Assembly (NCBI RefSeq): GCF_009711125.1
Contig: NZ_WMIB01000003.1
Coordinates: forward strand, 62,001 to 126,000
Direction: 5' to 3'
DNA: 64,000 nucleotides
Source: Metabacillus mangrovi
Lineage (GTDB): Bacteria; Bacillota; Bacilli; Bacillales; Bacillaceae
In this document: piece after piece, positions 1 to 8,635 of the stretch
Position numbering within the stretch: position 1 is the first letter of the stretch
How the letters are laid out: each line of letters opens with the position of its first letter
Position numbers and translations under genes: made by a program
Notes under the pieces: generated by a model
Seen by the model: only the letters and a program-made list of their open reading frames with translations
Databases searched by the model: none
Told to the model about the DNA's origin: nothing

Positions 1-711
1 ATTAAGCTGGACAGTCCTTATTCCATCGACCAGAATCTCTGGGGGCGAAGCAATGAGTGCGGCATACTGGAGGATCCATGGGCTGCTCCTCCGGAGGAAG
101 CTTATGACCTGACAGCTCCTCTTGAAAAAACACCGGATACACCAGACATCATTGAGCTTTCTTTTGAAAAAGGAGTTCCGAATGCGATCAACGGCATCAG
201 CTGCCCGCTGGATGAACTGATCCTGCAGCTGAATGAACTGGCAGGCAAACACGGGGTCGGAAGAATCGATCATGTGGAAAACCGCCTTGTCGGAATCAAA
301 TCGAGAGAAGTGTACGAGTGCCCGGGCGCGGTAACCCTGCTCAAAGCCCATAAAGAGCTTGAAGATCTGACCCTTATTAAAGATGTGGCGCATTTCAAAC
401 CGGTCATCGGACAGAAGCTCACTGAGCTCATCTATAACGGCCTTTGGTTCTCCCCGCTCAAGCAGGCACTGGAAGCATTCTTGAAAGAGACGCAGAAGCA
501 TGTGACAGGAACGGTACGCGTCAAGCTGTTTAAAGGCCATGCGATCGTGGAGGGACGTAAATCACCATACTCCTTGTATGATGAGAAGCTGGCGACTTAT
601 ACGGCAGAGGATGCGTTCGACCATCAGGCCGCAGCCGGTTTCATCTCACTCTATGGACTGCCGGTCAAAGTTAGCAGCATGGTGCAGAATCAAAAGAAGG
701 TGGAAGCATGA
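1..711 (+). CDS. argG: Argininosuccinate synthase, C-terminal part (5' end outside window)
   Basis: Joins citrulline and aspartate with ATP to make argininosuccinate, the penultimate step of arginine synthesis. The reading frame is open from base 1 and the start codon lies upstream, so about 236 C-terminal residues are present. The visible part carries the family's conserved blocks: the [14 protein letters not shown] region, the [20 protein letters not shown] stretch, and the C-terminal multimerisation region ending in a YGLPVKV segment. The stop codon overlaps the argH start by four bases (ATGA), which indicates translational coupling within an argGH operon. Identification is secure; only the N-terminal nucleotide-binding half is not visible. 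Confidence 0.97.
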   Translation: MKLDSPYSIDQNLWGRSNECGILEDPWAAPPEEAYDLTAPLEKTPDTPDIIELSFEKGVPNAINGISCPLDELILQLNELAGKHGVGRIDHVENRLVGIKSREVYECPGAVTLLKAHKELEDLTLIKDVAHFKPVIGQKLTELIYNGLWFSPLKQALEAFLKETQKHVTGTVRVKLFKGHAIVEGRKSPYSLYDEKLATYTAEDAFDHQAAAGFISLYGLPVKVSSMVQNQKKVEA

Positions 712-2102
712 CAAAGCTTTGGGGCGGCAGATTTCAGAAAACACCGGAGGAATGGGTGGATGATTTCGGAGCCTCCATTGAATTTGACCAGCAGCTTGCT
801 GAAGAAGACCTGAAGGGGTCACTGGCACATGCACAAATGCTCGGGAAAACCGGGGTGCTGACCGAGCAGGAGACGAAGCTCATTATTAGCGGACTCCAAA
901 CGCTACAGGGCAAAGCAAAAAGAGGGGAATTAGCATTCTCATCCAAATATGAGGATATCCATTTGAACCTAGAAAAGCACTTAATAGATGAAATCGGTCC
1001 GCTCGGGGGGAAGCTGCATACCGGAAGAAGCCGGAACGACCAGGTGGCAACCGATATGCATCTGTATCTAAACAAGCATGTAGAGGATATCATCTCGAAA
1101 ACAGAAGCCCTGCAAAAGGTATTGGTCACGAAAGCGGAGGAGCACGTCTACACGATCCTGCCGGGGTATACTCATCTGCAGAGAGCCCAGCCGATTTCCT
1201 TTGCCCATCATCTGCTGGCGTACTTCTGGATGCTTGAACGGGATAAGGAACGGTTAACGGAATCCCTCAAACGGATTCAGGTATCCCCTCTCGGAGCCGG
1301 TGCGCTGGCAGGAACTACATTTCCTCTCGACCGTACTTATACGGCAGAGCTGCTCGGTTTTCAAAGCATTTACGAAAACAGCCTCGATGCTGTCAGTGAC
1401 AGGGACTTTATTCTCGAGTTTTTAAACAACAGCTCCCTGCTGATGATGCACCTGTCCAGATTTTGCGAAGAACTGATTCTCTGGTGCTCCCAGGAATTTC
1501 AGTTTATTGAGCTTGACGACACATATGCGACGGGCAGTTCCATGATGCCGCAAAAGAAAAACCCGGATATGGCTGAACTGATCAGAGGAAAAACAGGCCG
1601 CGTGTACGGGAACCTGTTTTCGCTCCTGACCGTTATGAAAGGTCTTCCCCTTGCCTATAACAAAGACCTGCAGGAGGATAAAGAGGGCATGTTCGATACG
1701 GTCAAGACGGTGGAAGGAAGTCTTGAAATCTTCGCCGGAATGATCAATACAATGAAGGTGAATAAAGATGCGATGGGCCAGGCGGTAAGAGAAGACTTTT
1801 CCAATGCGACAGAGCTTGCCGATTACCTGGCGAAAAAAGGGATGCCGTTCCGTGAAGCACATGAAGTCACAGGGAAACTAGTGTTCCTCTGCATCCAGAA
1901 AGGCTGCTATTTAAAAGATCTGCAGCTGGAAGAATATGTTAACGCTTCTTCTCTGTTTGAAGAAGATCTGTATGAAGCCATTGATCCATTTGAAGCTGTT
2001 GCAAAAAGGCTCAGTGAAGGCGGAACCGGATTTGAGATGGTGAAAATAGCACTGGAGAAAGCGAAACACAGACTGGAAGATGTTACCTTGCAAACAAACT
2101 GA
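708..2102 (+). CDS. argH: Argininosuccinate lyase
   Basis: Cleaves argininosuccinate to arginine and fumarate, the last step of arginine synthesis. The 464-residue length is normal for the fumarase/aspartase superfamily member. Visible motifs are the N-terminal LWGGRF block, the TGRSRNDQ segment near residue 110, the THLQRAQP histidine motif near 155, and the superfamily signature [12 protein letters not shown] near residue 280. The start ATG lies within the end of argG and is preceded by AAGGTGG, so the two genes form one operon. No defects are seen. Confidence 0.98.
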   Translation: MTKLWGGRFQKTPEEWVDDFGASIEFDQQLAEEDLKGSLAHAQMLGKTGVLTEQETKLIISGLQTLQGKAKRGELAFSSKYEDIHLNLEKHLIDEIGPLGGKLHTGRSRNDQVATDMHLYLNKHVEDIISKTEALQKVLVTKAEEHVYTILPGYTHLQRAQPISFAHHLLAYFWMLERDKERLTESLKRIQVSPLGAGALAGTTFPLDRTYTAELLGFQSIYENSLDAVSDRDFILEFLNNSSLLMMHLSRFCEELILWCSQEFQFIELDDTYATGSSMMPQKKNPDMAELIRGKTGRVYGNLFSLLTVMKGLPLAYNKDLQEDKEGMFDTVKTVEGSLEIFAGMINTMKVNKDAMGQAVREDFSNATELADYLAKKGMPFREAHEVTGKLVFLCIQKGCYLKDLQLEEYVNASSLFEEDLYEAIDPFEAVAKRLSEGGTGFEMVKIALEKAKHRLEDVTLQTN

Positions 2103-2156
2103 ACAGATCTCACAGACTAGGACAGGAACTTATTTACCGTGAAGGAGGCCTGTCCC

Positions 2157-2315
2157 ATGAAAAAAGAACCGAATAACGAATCCATCCAGTTCGATACAGA
2201 AGCGGGAGAAGAAACATCCCAGCAAATCAAAAATGCATACGAAAGCGGAGTAATTGAACAAAACTTCAATGAAAGCTTTACTGCAGACCAGGAAGAAAAA
2301 TCAGATCAAATCTAA
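2157..2315 (+). CDS. Small acidic hypothetical protein, 52 residues
   Basis: A short open frame with a strong ribosome binding site (GAAGGAGG at 2141-2148, spacing 8) and an ATG start, followed directly by an intrinsic terminator. The product begins MKKEPNNESI, is rich in Glu, Gln, Ser and Asn, has no hydrophobic segment and is probably soluble and partly disordered. It follows argH by 54 bases and precedes the terminator, so it is probably the last gene of the argGH transcript. B. subtilis has a small gene of unknown function (ytzD) at about this place; I cannot confirm homology and assign no function. Confidence 0.7.
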   Translation: MKKEPNNESIQFDTEAGEETSQQIKNAYESGVIEQNFNESFTADQEEKSDQI

Positions 2316-2321
2316 AAGAAG

Positions 2322-2367
2322 GAAGACCAGGGGCTGATAGATCAGCCGTCCGGGTCTTCTTTTTTTT
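2322..2367 (+). terminator. Intrinsic terminator of the argGH operon
   Basis: GAAGACC (2322-2328) pairs with GGTCTTC (2353-2359), with an inner GGCTGAT/ATCAGCC stem, followed by a run of eight T. It lies just after the small 52-residue frame. Confidence 0.9.
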
Positions 2368-2390
2368 ACGTGATTGCCAGCCCCTTTTTT

Positions 2391-2436
2391 GACCTTGTTG
2401 AAGCAAGTCGCTGATTTTTCACATATGTTGATTGGA
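2391..2436 (+). repeat. Truncated copy of the long structured repeat seen at 39.8 kb
   Basis: About 46 bases starting GACCTTGTTGAAGCA and ending TTGATTGGA match the left end of the element at 39818-40022 (GGCTTTGTTAAAGCA ... TTGATTGGA), including the shared GTTGATTGGA and TGATTTTTCACA blocks. The rest of the element is missing or decayed. The remaining bases up to the next promoter hold one imperfect inverted repeat (GGGGTCT 2503-2509 with AGACCCC 2536-2542) and no gene. Confidence 0.6.
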
Positions 2437-2555
2437 CTTGGGCCGTTAACCGAGCAGGAGAGAAATGCACGATGTGAAACGGACCTTCTGGTTAAAGAGC
2501 GGGGTCTGTTTCAGTAATAAGAACATCGTAAACAAAGACCCCTCAAGTTCATGAT

Positions 2556-2584
2556 TTTACGGCACATGTGATCTGCGTTATAAT
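2556..2584 (+). promoter_or_regulatory. Probable sigma-A promoter of the YeeE/YedE gene
   Basis: TTTACG (2556-2561), 17-base spacer, TATAAT (2579-2584); the -10 is perfect, the -35 matches at four of six positions. It lies 37 bases upstream of the proposed TTG start. Confidence 0.55.
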
Positions 2585-2621
2585 TAAAACCAATTAAATC
2601 AATCGGAATGAGGTGCTTAAG

Positions 2622-3878
2622 TTGCAGAATGTTATGTTAGAAAATACTGCCCGGCACAGCGGCACTGATCATAATGATCTCTCACTGAAATCACCTGTTC
2701 AGAAAAAGCTGGTGGCCGCCGGCCTGGCGGGCAGTCTTATCCTTCTGGCTGCAGCCTTCCTCGTCGGGGGCGGAGTTCAGGCTGTATTGTTTGTCATCGG
2801 GTTAGCGCTAGGTTTTACGCTGCTTCATGCGAGGTTCGGCTTTACTTCGGCGTTCAGAAGATTGATTGCTGTCGGCAATCCGGAGGCGCTGAAAGCACAT
2901 CTCATCATGCTGGCGGCAGCCTCAATCCTGTTCGCCATCATATTGGGAACCCAATTCAGTTTTACAGGAATTGATCCGAAGGGGTATGTTTCTCCGGTTG
3001 GTGTCAGTGTAATCTTTGGTGCTTTTATTTTCGGCATCGGCATGCAGCTCGGAGGCGGGTGTGCATCAGGAACCCTGTATTCTCTTGGAGGCGGATCTTC
3101 CTCGATGATTCTGACTCTTGTCAGCTTTATTGCTGGAGCAACCATCGGGGCCTCCCATTTATCCTTTTGGCTGAATGACACCCCGTCCCTGCCGCCTGTT
3201 TCTCTAGCTGAAACGACAGGCTTTGGCTATTTTGGGGCTGTTGTCCTTCAACTCGTCCTGTTCGCGGTCATTTACTGGGTGATCGTCCAGTTTGCAAAAA
3301 GGAAAAACCCGCCAATGATCAAGCCTCTTCCAAAGGCAGCAGGATGGAAAAGAATTTTCAGAGGGTCCTGGCCGTTATATACAGCAGCCATCGTTCTCGC
3401 TATTCTGAATGCTCTTATTTTAACGATAAGAGGGGAACCATGGGGCATTACCTCTGCCTTTTCCCTATGGGGCTCCAAATTGCTGATGGTTTTCGGCACG
3501 GATCCTTCGCAGTGGGGCTATTTTGAAGGAGCGAAAAGAGAGGCTCTCTATGCATCTGTTTTTAAGGATTCTACCAGCCTGCTGAACTTCGGCATCATCC
3601 TGGGAGCCTTTCTGGCCTCCGCTGCAGCAGGAACCTTTAAGCCTTCTAAAATCAAACCGGGAATAGCTTTTGCCTCCATCATCGGCGGCCTTCTCATGGG
3701 ATATGGGGCAAGACTTTCATTCGGATGCAATATAGGGGCCTACTTCGGCGGTATTGCTTCCTTCAGCCTGCATGGCTGGGTATGGATGGTGATGGCGCTG
3801 CTTGGTACAGCGCTGGCGTTAAAATTGAGACCACTGTTTGGCTTGAGCAACCCTAAACCGAATGACTCGGTTTGCTGA
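2622..3878 (+). CDS. YeeE/YedE family membrane transporter (sulfur compound uptake, TsuA-like)
   Basis: A polytopic membrane protein of about 418 residues with roughly ten hydrophobic segments. It carries the two cysteine-containing motifs of the family: GGGCASGTLYSLGGG near residue 150 and SFGCNIGAYFGG near 370. Characterised members import thiosulfate using conserved cysteines; the substrate here is inferred. The frame is open from GTG 2613, but AATGAGGTG fits a TTG start at 2622 best; ATG 2634 is too far from the site. The gene has its own promoter and interrupts the usual argH-to-ytkK neighbourhood, so it looks like an accessory insertion. Confidence 0.85.
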   Translation: MQNVMLENTARHSGTDHNDLSLKSPVQKKLVAAGLAGSLILLAAAFLVGGGVQAVLFVIGLALGFTLLHARFGFTSAFRRLIAVGNPEALKAHLIMLAAASILFAIILGTQFSFTGIDPKGYVSPVGVSVIFGAFIFGIGMQLGGGCASGTLYSLGGGSSSMILTLVSFIAGATIGASHLSFWLNDTPSLPPVSLAETTGFGYFGAVVLQLVLFAVIYWVIVQFAKRKNPPMIKPLPKAAGWKRIFRGSWPLYTAAIVLAILNALILTIRGEPWGITSAFSLWGSKLLMVFGTDPSQWGYFEGAKREALYASVFKDSTSLLNFGIILGAFLASAAAGTFKPSKIKPGIAFASIIGGLLMGYGARLSFGCNIGAYFGGIASFSLHGWVWMVMALLGTALALKLRPLFGLSNPKPNDSVC

Positions 3879-3896
3879 AGCTTGCGGCGGAAAGTG

Positions 3897-3929
3897 AAAA
3901 GGGAAACGCTTGAGCGTTTCCCTTTTTTT
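3897..3929. terminator. Bidirectional intrinsic terminator between convergent genes
   Basis: AAAAGGGAAACGC and GCGTTTCCCTTTT form a near-perfect hairpin with a four-base loop, A-rich on the left and T-rich on the right, so it can stop the YeeE/YedE transcript and the opposing permease transcript. Confidence 0.9.
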
Positions 3930-3948
3930 ATTTGCGGAGGAGATTCGT

Positions 3949-5307
3949 TCAGTGTTTCTCCCACTGTCTGTCTTTCGGCAGCTTCAGGATAAGATACAGC
4001 ACTCCCGCTGCAAAAAAACTGACAAACCCGGGAGCGGCCCATTCCGGAACGATCCAGTAAATAAGCATGCCGGCAGCCATCGCAGCGGCTGCGTCCTTAT
4101 TGACCGCTTCTGTTTGGCTGAGGTTCTCTTCTGTGAAAATCCTCTTTTTTACGACTAGAAAATCTGCACATATGACCGCGCATAAAGGGATGACAAGATT
4201 TCCAAGAATGCTGATCCATGATTTTGCCTCCGTGACGACAGCAGGGAGAGTGCTTAACAGGATGCCTGCCGCTCCAAAAATCACAGCACTTTTTATCCTT
4301 CCAAGTGATGGGAAAATATTAAGAAGGCTGAAGCTCCCGGTATAGGCATTGCTCAAATTAATCGACACGAGCGAAAGAACAGCCGCAGTCAGTATGATTA
4401 GGAGAAGGGGTGGAGAATCTGTTAAGCGGGAAGCAGCCAGAAACGGGTTGATTTCCGAAAAATAAACCGCACTGTAAATCCCGAGAAAAGCTGTTAAAGC
4501 AAAACCTGCGAAATTTCCGGCGAGCATCCCCCAAAATCCGTGGCCAGGGGATTTTGCATAGCGGGTCATATCAGCCGAAGCGCTGACACCCGCAGCGTAT
4601 TGTACGAATACGAGGCTTCCGAACAGCATCATGGCCCCGGCGCTTCCGGTTTCAGCAGAATAAGCACCGGCAGATGCAGGCAACGCCTCATCTGTAGTAA
4701 AGTATAAATAAGCAATGATTCCTTCGCCTGCGAGCAGGAAGGGAAGAAAATAGACGGTTGCTTTTTTTACAGCATGAAACCCGACGATTGTGATGGCAAT
4801 CATCACTGCGCCAAGCCCGGCAGCAAGCACGGGAAAAGGCAGGCTGGCAGAGCCAAATCTTTTGAAACCTTCAAGGAGCATCCATGTGCCGCCGATGGTC
4901 TGCACAGCAAACCAGTAAAGGGAGATTAGCGAACGAATCGGGGAAGCCGCAAACCGGCCAAGCCGCGTTCCGATCATGCTCCGGATCGCATATTGTGCAG
5001 GCAGGCCGCTGACTGACCCCGGCAGCGACAAAAAGGATACGAGAATAAAGGCGAAGAGAGCACCGGACAGGACAGAGGCCATCGCCTGAGAGAAGCTTAA
5101 TCCCCCTTCCAGGACAGCCAAAGCCGGAAGCAGAACATTGCCTGCATTAAATGAAAAAGTAAACTGGATAATGAAATACCCGGCCCAGCCGGTTTTTCTT
5201 AAATCTGCCGGCACAGCTTCGAGTCCAAAGCGCTCGAGCCGGACTGCGCTTCTCTTTTCGACTGGTATCACGCAAACAACCTGCTTCCTTATAGATGTAT
5301 ACATCAT
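3949..5307 (-). CDS. NCS1-family permease (purine/cytosine/allantoin-type transporter)
   Basis: A membrane protein of up to 452 residues with about twelve hydrophobic segments. The N-terminal signature region (TGWAGYFIIQFTFSFNAG, residues ~40-57) and the overall pattern place it in the nucleobase:cation symporter-1 family, which imports cytosine, purines, uracil, hydantoins, allantoin or thiamine; the actual substrate cannot be read. The ATG pair at 5307/5304 has no ribosome binding site and overlaps a 12-bp palindrome. GTG at 5271, eight bases after AGCAGG, is an alternative giving 440 residues. It stands alone between convergent and divergent neighbours. Confidence 0.85.
   Translation of the reverse strand: MMYTSIRKQVVCVIPVEKRSAVRLERFGLEAVPADLRKTGWAGYFIIQFTFSFNAGNVLLPALAVLEGGLSFSQAMASVLSGALFAFILVSFLSLPGSVSGLPAQYAIRSMIGTRLGRFAASPIRSLISLYWFAVQTIGGTWMLLEGFKRFGSASLPFPVLAAGLGAVMIAITIVGFHAVKKATVYFLPFLLAGEGIIAYLYFTTDEALPASAGAYSAETGSAGAMMLFGSLVFVQYAAGVSASADMTRYAKSPGHGFWGMLAGNFAGFALTAFLGIYSAVYFSEINPFLAASRLTDSPPLLLIILTAAVLSLVSINLSNAYTGSFSLLNIFPSLGRIKSAVIFGAAGILLSTLPAVVTEAKSWISILGNLVIPLCAVICADFLVVKKRIFTEENLSQTEAVNKDAAAAMAAGMLIYWIVPEWAAPGFVSFFAAGVLYLILKLPKDRQWEKH
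5294..5305. promoter_or_regulatory. Perfect 12-bp palindrome, possible GntR-type operator
   Basis: GATGTATACATC is a perfect palindrome containing TGTATACA, the core typical of many GntR-family operators. It lies at the 5' end of the NCS1 permease gene on the opposite strand. Regulation is inferred only. Confidence 0.35.
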
Positions 5308-5371
5308 TTTACAGCAATAGACGCCATTCTAAAATAGATCACATTCATGTTCACGAAAGGAGCATGGCAAG

Positions 5372-6136
5372 ATGAAGCATGCACTCATTACCGCCGGAAC
5401 AAAAGGGCTGGGGAAAAAAGCGGTGGAAGCCTTTCTAAGCAAAGGCTATTCAGTTACTGCAACCTATAGAAGCGATCTTTCTGCTGCAGAATCATTGCGG
5501 GAGGAGTTCAGCCATCATCAGGACAGACTTTTGCTGCTGCAGGGGGATGTTACTGTAAAAAAAGACCTGGAGCATTTCATTGAAGCATCGATGAACACGT
5601 TCGGCCGGCTCGATTGTCTTGTAAACAATGCAGGACCTTATATTTTTGAAAGAAAAAAGCTGGCCGACTACTCAGATGAGGAATGGTACAGCATGATTGA
5701 AGGAAATTTGAGTGCTGTGTTCCATCTGTTCAAAAAAGCGGTCCCCATTATGCGCGAACAGCAATTCGGCAGGCTTATTACATATGGATTCCAGGATGCC
5801 GGAAATGCCCCGGGCTGGCTGAACCGGTCCGCTTTCAGCGCGGCAAAGGCAGGCCTTGTTTCATTAACAAAGACCATTGCTTATGAAGAAGCAGAAAACG
5901 GCATCACCGCGAATATGGTTTGCCCGGGAAATATTATGGGAGATATGAAAGAAGCGGATATTGTTACAGCAAGGAACCAGTATGATCCGGATACGCCAAT
6001 CGGCCGTTCAGGTACCGGCGAGGATATTGCACGGATTATCACCTTTTTGTGTGAAGATCAATCTGACTTTATAACAGGGGCCATCATCGATGCGAACGGC
6101 GGAGCTGATGTGCTGAGGCGGAGAGCCGAAAAATAA
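5372..6136 (+). CDS. ytkK: Short-chain dehydrogenase/reductase, YtkK-type
   Basis: A 254-residue classical SDR, probably a cytosolic NAD(P)H-dependent oxidoreductase; members are annotated as 3-oxoacyl-ACP reductase-like but the substrate is unknown. The N-terminal ITAGTKGLG is the glycine-rich cofactor motif, NNAG occurs near residue 88, and the active-site region has Ser/Tyr replaced by a SAFSAAKAG context: the usual YxxxK tyrosine appears as Phe in the aligned stretch. That would weaken a standard catalytic tetrad and should be checked by alignment. AAAGGAG precedes the ATG. Position between argH and ytkL matches B. subtilis ytkK. Confidence 0.85.
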   Translation: MKHALITAGTKGLGKKAVEAFLSKGYSVTATYRSDLSAAESLREEFSHHQDRLLLLQGDVTVKKDLEHFIEASMNTFGRLDCLVNNAGPYIFERKKLADYSDEEWYSMIEGNLSAVFHLFKKAVPIMREQQFGRLITYGFQDAGNAPGWLNRSAFSAAKAGLVSLTKTIAYEEAENGITANMVCPGNIMGDMKEADIVTARNQYDPDTPIGRSGTGEDIARIITFLCEDQSDFITGAIIDANGGADVLRRRAEK

Positions 6137-6217
6137 TGTCCGCTCGCATGTTTACTGAGAGGGCAATTGTGCTAAAGAAGAATAGATGCAAAACTATACG
6201 CAGGTGAGGTGCTCTAA

Positions 6218-6898
6218 ATGGAAGTGACATACCATGGACATTCTGTACTCGAAATCCAGGCGAACGGCAAGACCATCTTTATCGACCCGTTCATCACAGG
6301 CAATGGGCAGTGCGATTTAAAGGCAGAGGATGTGAAGCTGGATGTTATTTTACTGACACACGGCCACAGTGACCATGTCGGTGACACGATTCAGCTTGCA
6401 AAGGATAACGATGCACTCGTAGTGGCTCCATTCGAACTCGCAAACTATTTAGGAACAAAAGGACTGAACGTGCATCCGATGCATATTGGCGGCTCTCATG
6501 AATTTGATTTCGGCAAGGTGAAGTTCACACAGGCTTTCCACGGTTCAAGCTTTGAAGAAGAGGACGGAACGATCGTATACACCGGCATGCCGGCAGGGAT
6601 CCTGTTCACAGCTGACAACCAGACAATCTACCACGCGGGAGATACTGCCCTGTTCAGCGACATGAAAATGTATGGCGAACGCCATGTGATCGACGCAGCA
6701 TTCCTGCCGATCGGCGATAACTTTACAATGGGACCGGAGGACGCCGCAGCCGCAGCCGAATGGCTCAAGGCGAAAACAGTTGTCCCGATCCACTACAATA
6801 CGTTTCCCGTAATCGAACAGGATCCGGAACACTTCGTTTCCCTTCTTAACAGCGGAAACGGTCAAATTTTGAAAGCCGGAGAAAAACTGTCCTTATGA
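6218..6898 (+). CDS. ytkL: Metal-dependent hydrolase of the UPF0173 family (YtkL)
   Basis: A compact 226-residue metallo-beta-lactamase-fold protein. The metal-binding motif [10 protein letters not shown] is at residues ~47-56, with further likely ligands in HAGDTALF (~140) and the C-terminal PIHYNTFP (~190). The family is widespread, cytosolic and without an established substrate. The ATG at 6218 follows GTGAGGTG. It is followed by a terminator, so it forms a short unit with or without ytkK, 81 bases upstream. Confidence 0.92.
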   Translation: MEVTYHGHSVLEIQANGKTIFIDPFITGNGQCDLKAEDVKLDVILLTHGHSDHVGDTIQLAKDNDALVVAPFELANYLGTKGLNVHPMHIGGSHEFDFGKVKFTQAFHGSSFEEEDGTIVYTGMPAGILFTADNQTIYHAGDTALFSDMKMYGERHVIDAAFLPIGDNFTMGPEDAAAAAEWLKAKTVVPIHYNTFPVIEQDPEHFVSLLNSGNGQILKAGEKLSL

Positions 6899-6908
6899 TG
6901 AACAAAGA

Positions 6909-6943
6909 GACCGGTCAGTCTTAAGACTAGACTGGTTTTTTTA
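6909..6943 (+). terminator. Intrinsic terminator after ytkL
   Basis: ACCGGTC and GACTGGT arms enclose the palindrome AGTCTTAAGACT and are followed by seven T. The stretch from here to the ytoI promoter at 7181 holds no gene that I can support. Confidence 0.75.
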
Positions 6944-7180
6944 TGCTCTTTCAAAACGTCAGTGAAAGGCTGAGATAGGTTTCCTAGCCGGAAAATAGAA
7001 AGTAAAAGAAAAAGATTCTTCGACATTTTCTGCAAGATTAGAGCGGAATTTTTATCTGCTCTTCCTCTATGAGCCACAACACCTTATCCTATGCAACCGG
7101 GCCATTCGCTTCACAAGGGTCCTCCTCATAAAGAACGGCATCCAAAACCCTTGTAAAATCTGACAAACCAATAACCTTCG

Positions 7181-7210
7181 TTGAAAGTGCGGCCTAAAGA
7201 AGATTATAAT
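7181..7210 (+). promoter_or_regulatory. Sigma-A promoter of ytoI
   Basis: TTGAAA (7181-7186), 18-base spacer, TATAAT (7205-7210), 37 bases upstream of the proposed start codon. Confidence 0.65.
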
Positions 7211-7247
7211 AAATACTGGAAATAAGAGCAGGCAAAGGGTGAAAAGC

Positions 7248-8564
7248 TTGGCGACAAAGCATGAGCAAATAATTAATTACATTGACTCGCTCGGAGTAGG
7301 AGAAAAGATATCCGTCCGGCAAATCGCGAAAGAAATGAATGTGAGTGAAGGAACTGCTTACCGTGCCATAAAGGAAGCGGAGAATAAAGGTTTTGTAAGT
7401 ACCATTGAACGTGTAGGGACCATTCGGATCGAACGGAAAAAGAAAGAGAACATTGAAAAACTCACCTTCGCCGAAGTCGTTAACGTGGTCGAAGGTCAAG
7501 TGCTTGGAGGCCGGAGCGGTCTTCATAAGACGCTCAATAAGTTTGTCATCGGCGCGATGAAGCTGGAAGCCATGATGCGCTATACAGGGGCAGGCAACCT
7601 GCTGATCGTCGGCAACAGGACCAATGCCCATCAGCTGGCATTGGAAGCCGGGGCAGCGGTTCTTGTCACTGGGGGATTTGATACAGATGACCATGTCAAA
7701 AAGCTTGCTGACAAAATGGAGCTTCCGGTCATCTCGACAAGCTATGATACATTTACCGTTGCGACCATGATCAACAGAGCCATCTATGACCAGCTGATCA
7801 AAAAGGAAATCGTACTCGTGGAAGACATTCTGACTCCGGCCAGCCAGACCATTTGTTTAGAACCGTCCGACAAAGTCGGAAAATGGTATGAATACAATCA
7901 GGAGACAGGACACGGGCGGTTTCCGGTCATCGACCGGAACAATAAAGTTCTCGGAATGGTAACCTCCAAGGATATCATGGGTGTCGATAAGGACAGTCCG
8001 GTCGAGAAAGCGATGACCCGCAATCCGATTACAGTGAACGGTAAAACATCCGTTGCATCTGCTGCTCAGATGATGGTGTGGGAGGGGATTGAAGTGCTCC
8101 CTGTGACAGACAGCCATCAAAAGCTTGAAGGTATGATTTCGAGACAGGATGTCCTGAAAGCCCTTCAGGTCATTCAGAGACAGCCGCAAATCGGTGAAAA
8201 GCTGGATGATATTGTAACAAATCAGTTTTTGGATACAGAGACCATCAAAAGCGGACATGTGTACAAATGCAGCATAACACCCCAAATGACAAATCACCTT
8301 GGGACAATCTCCTATGGTGTATTTACAACACTGGTAACAGAAGCAGCGAACCGCTTGCTCCGTTCCCAGAAAAAAGGGGACCTCGTGGTTGAAAACCTCT
8401 CCATTCTGTTTTTGAAGCCAGTCCAGATGGACTCTGTCATTGAAATCCATCCCCGCATCCTCGAAGTCGGCAGGAAGTTCGGAAAAATGGATGTAGATGT
8501 ATACAACGAAGGCAACATCGTCGGCAAAGCAATGATGATGGTTCAGATCATGGAGAGAAGCTGA
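7248..8564 (+). CDS. ytoI: YtoI: HTH + DRTGG + CBS pair + hotdog domain protein
   Basis: A multidomain cytosolic protein of about 438 residues. In order: an N-terminal winged-helix region (VRQIAKEMNVSEGTAYRAIK, residues ~20-40), a DRTGG-like domain (~70-185), two CBS repeats (~195-310) that usually bind adenine nucleotides, and a C-terminal hotdog-fold thioesterase-like domain (~335-438). The combination suggests a nucleotide-sensing regulator, but its target is unknown. The frame opens at GTG 7239; TTG 7248 is preferred because AAAGGGTG lies at proper spacing and gives the ATKHEQ N-terminus of homologues. Confidence 0.88.
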   Translation: MATKHEQIINYIDSLGVGEKISVRQIAKEMNVSEGTAYRAIKEAENKGFVSTIERVGTIRIERKKKENIEKLTFAEVVNVVEGQVLGGRSGLHKTLNKFVIGAMKLEAMMRYTGAGNLLIVGNRTNAHQLALEAGAAVLVTGGFDTDDHVKKLADKMELPVISTSYDTFTVATMINRAIYDQLIKKEIVLVEDILTPASQTICLEPSDKVGKWYEYNQETGHGRFPVIDRNNKVLGMVTSKDIMGVDKDSPVEKAMTRNPITVNGKTSVASAAQMMVWEGIEVLPVTDSHQKLEGMISRQDVLKALQVIQRQPQIGEKLDDIVTNQFLDTETIKSGHVYKCSITPQMTNHLGTISYGVFTTLVTEAANRLLRSQKKGDLVVENLSILFLKPVQMDSVIEIHPRILEVGRKFGKMDVDVYNEGNIVGKAMMMVQIMERS

Positions 8565-8580
8565 ACTGCCCGACTACAAA

Positions 8581-8619
8581 AAAAACCCGGTTTGCTTATT
8601 CAGCATTCCCGGGTTTTTT
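8581..8619. terminator. Terminator after ytoI, potentially bidirectional
   Basis: ACCCGG (8585-8590) pairs with CCGGGT (8609-8614); A-rich on the left and T-rich on the right, so it could also end minus-strand transcripts that cross the repeat array from ytpI. Confidence 0.8.
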
Positions 8620-8635
8620 ACTTTGTGAGGAAGCG

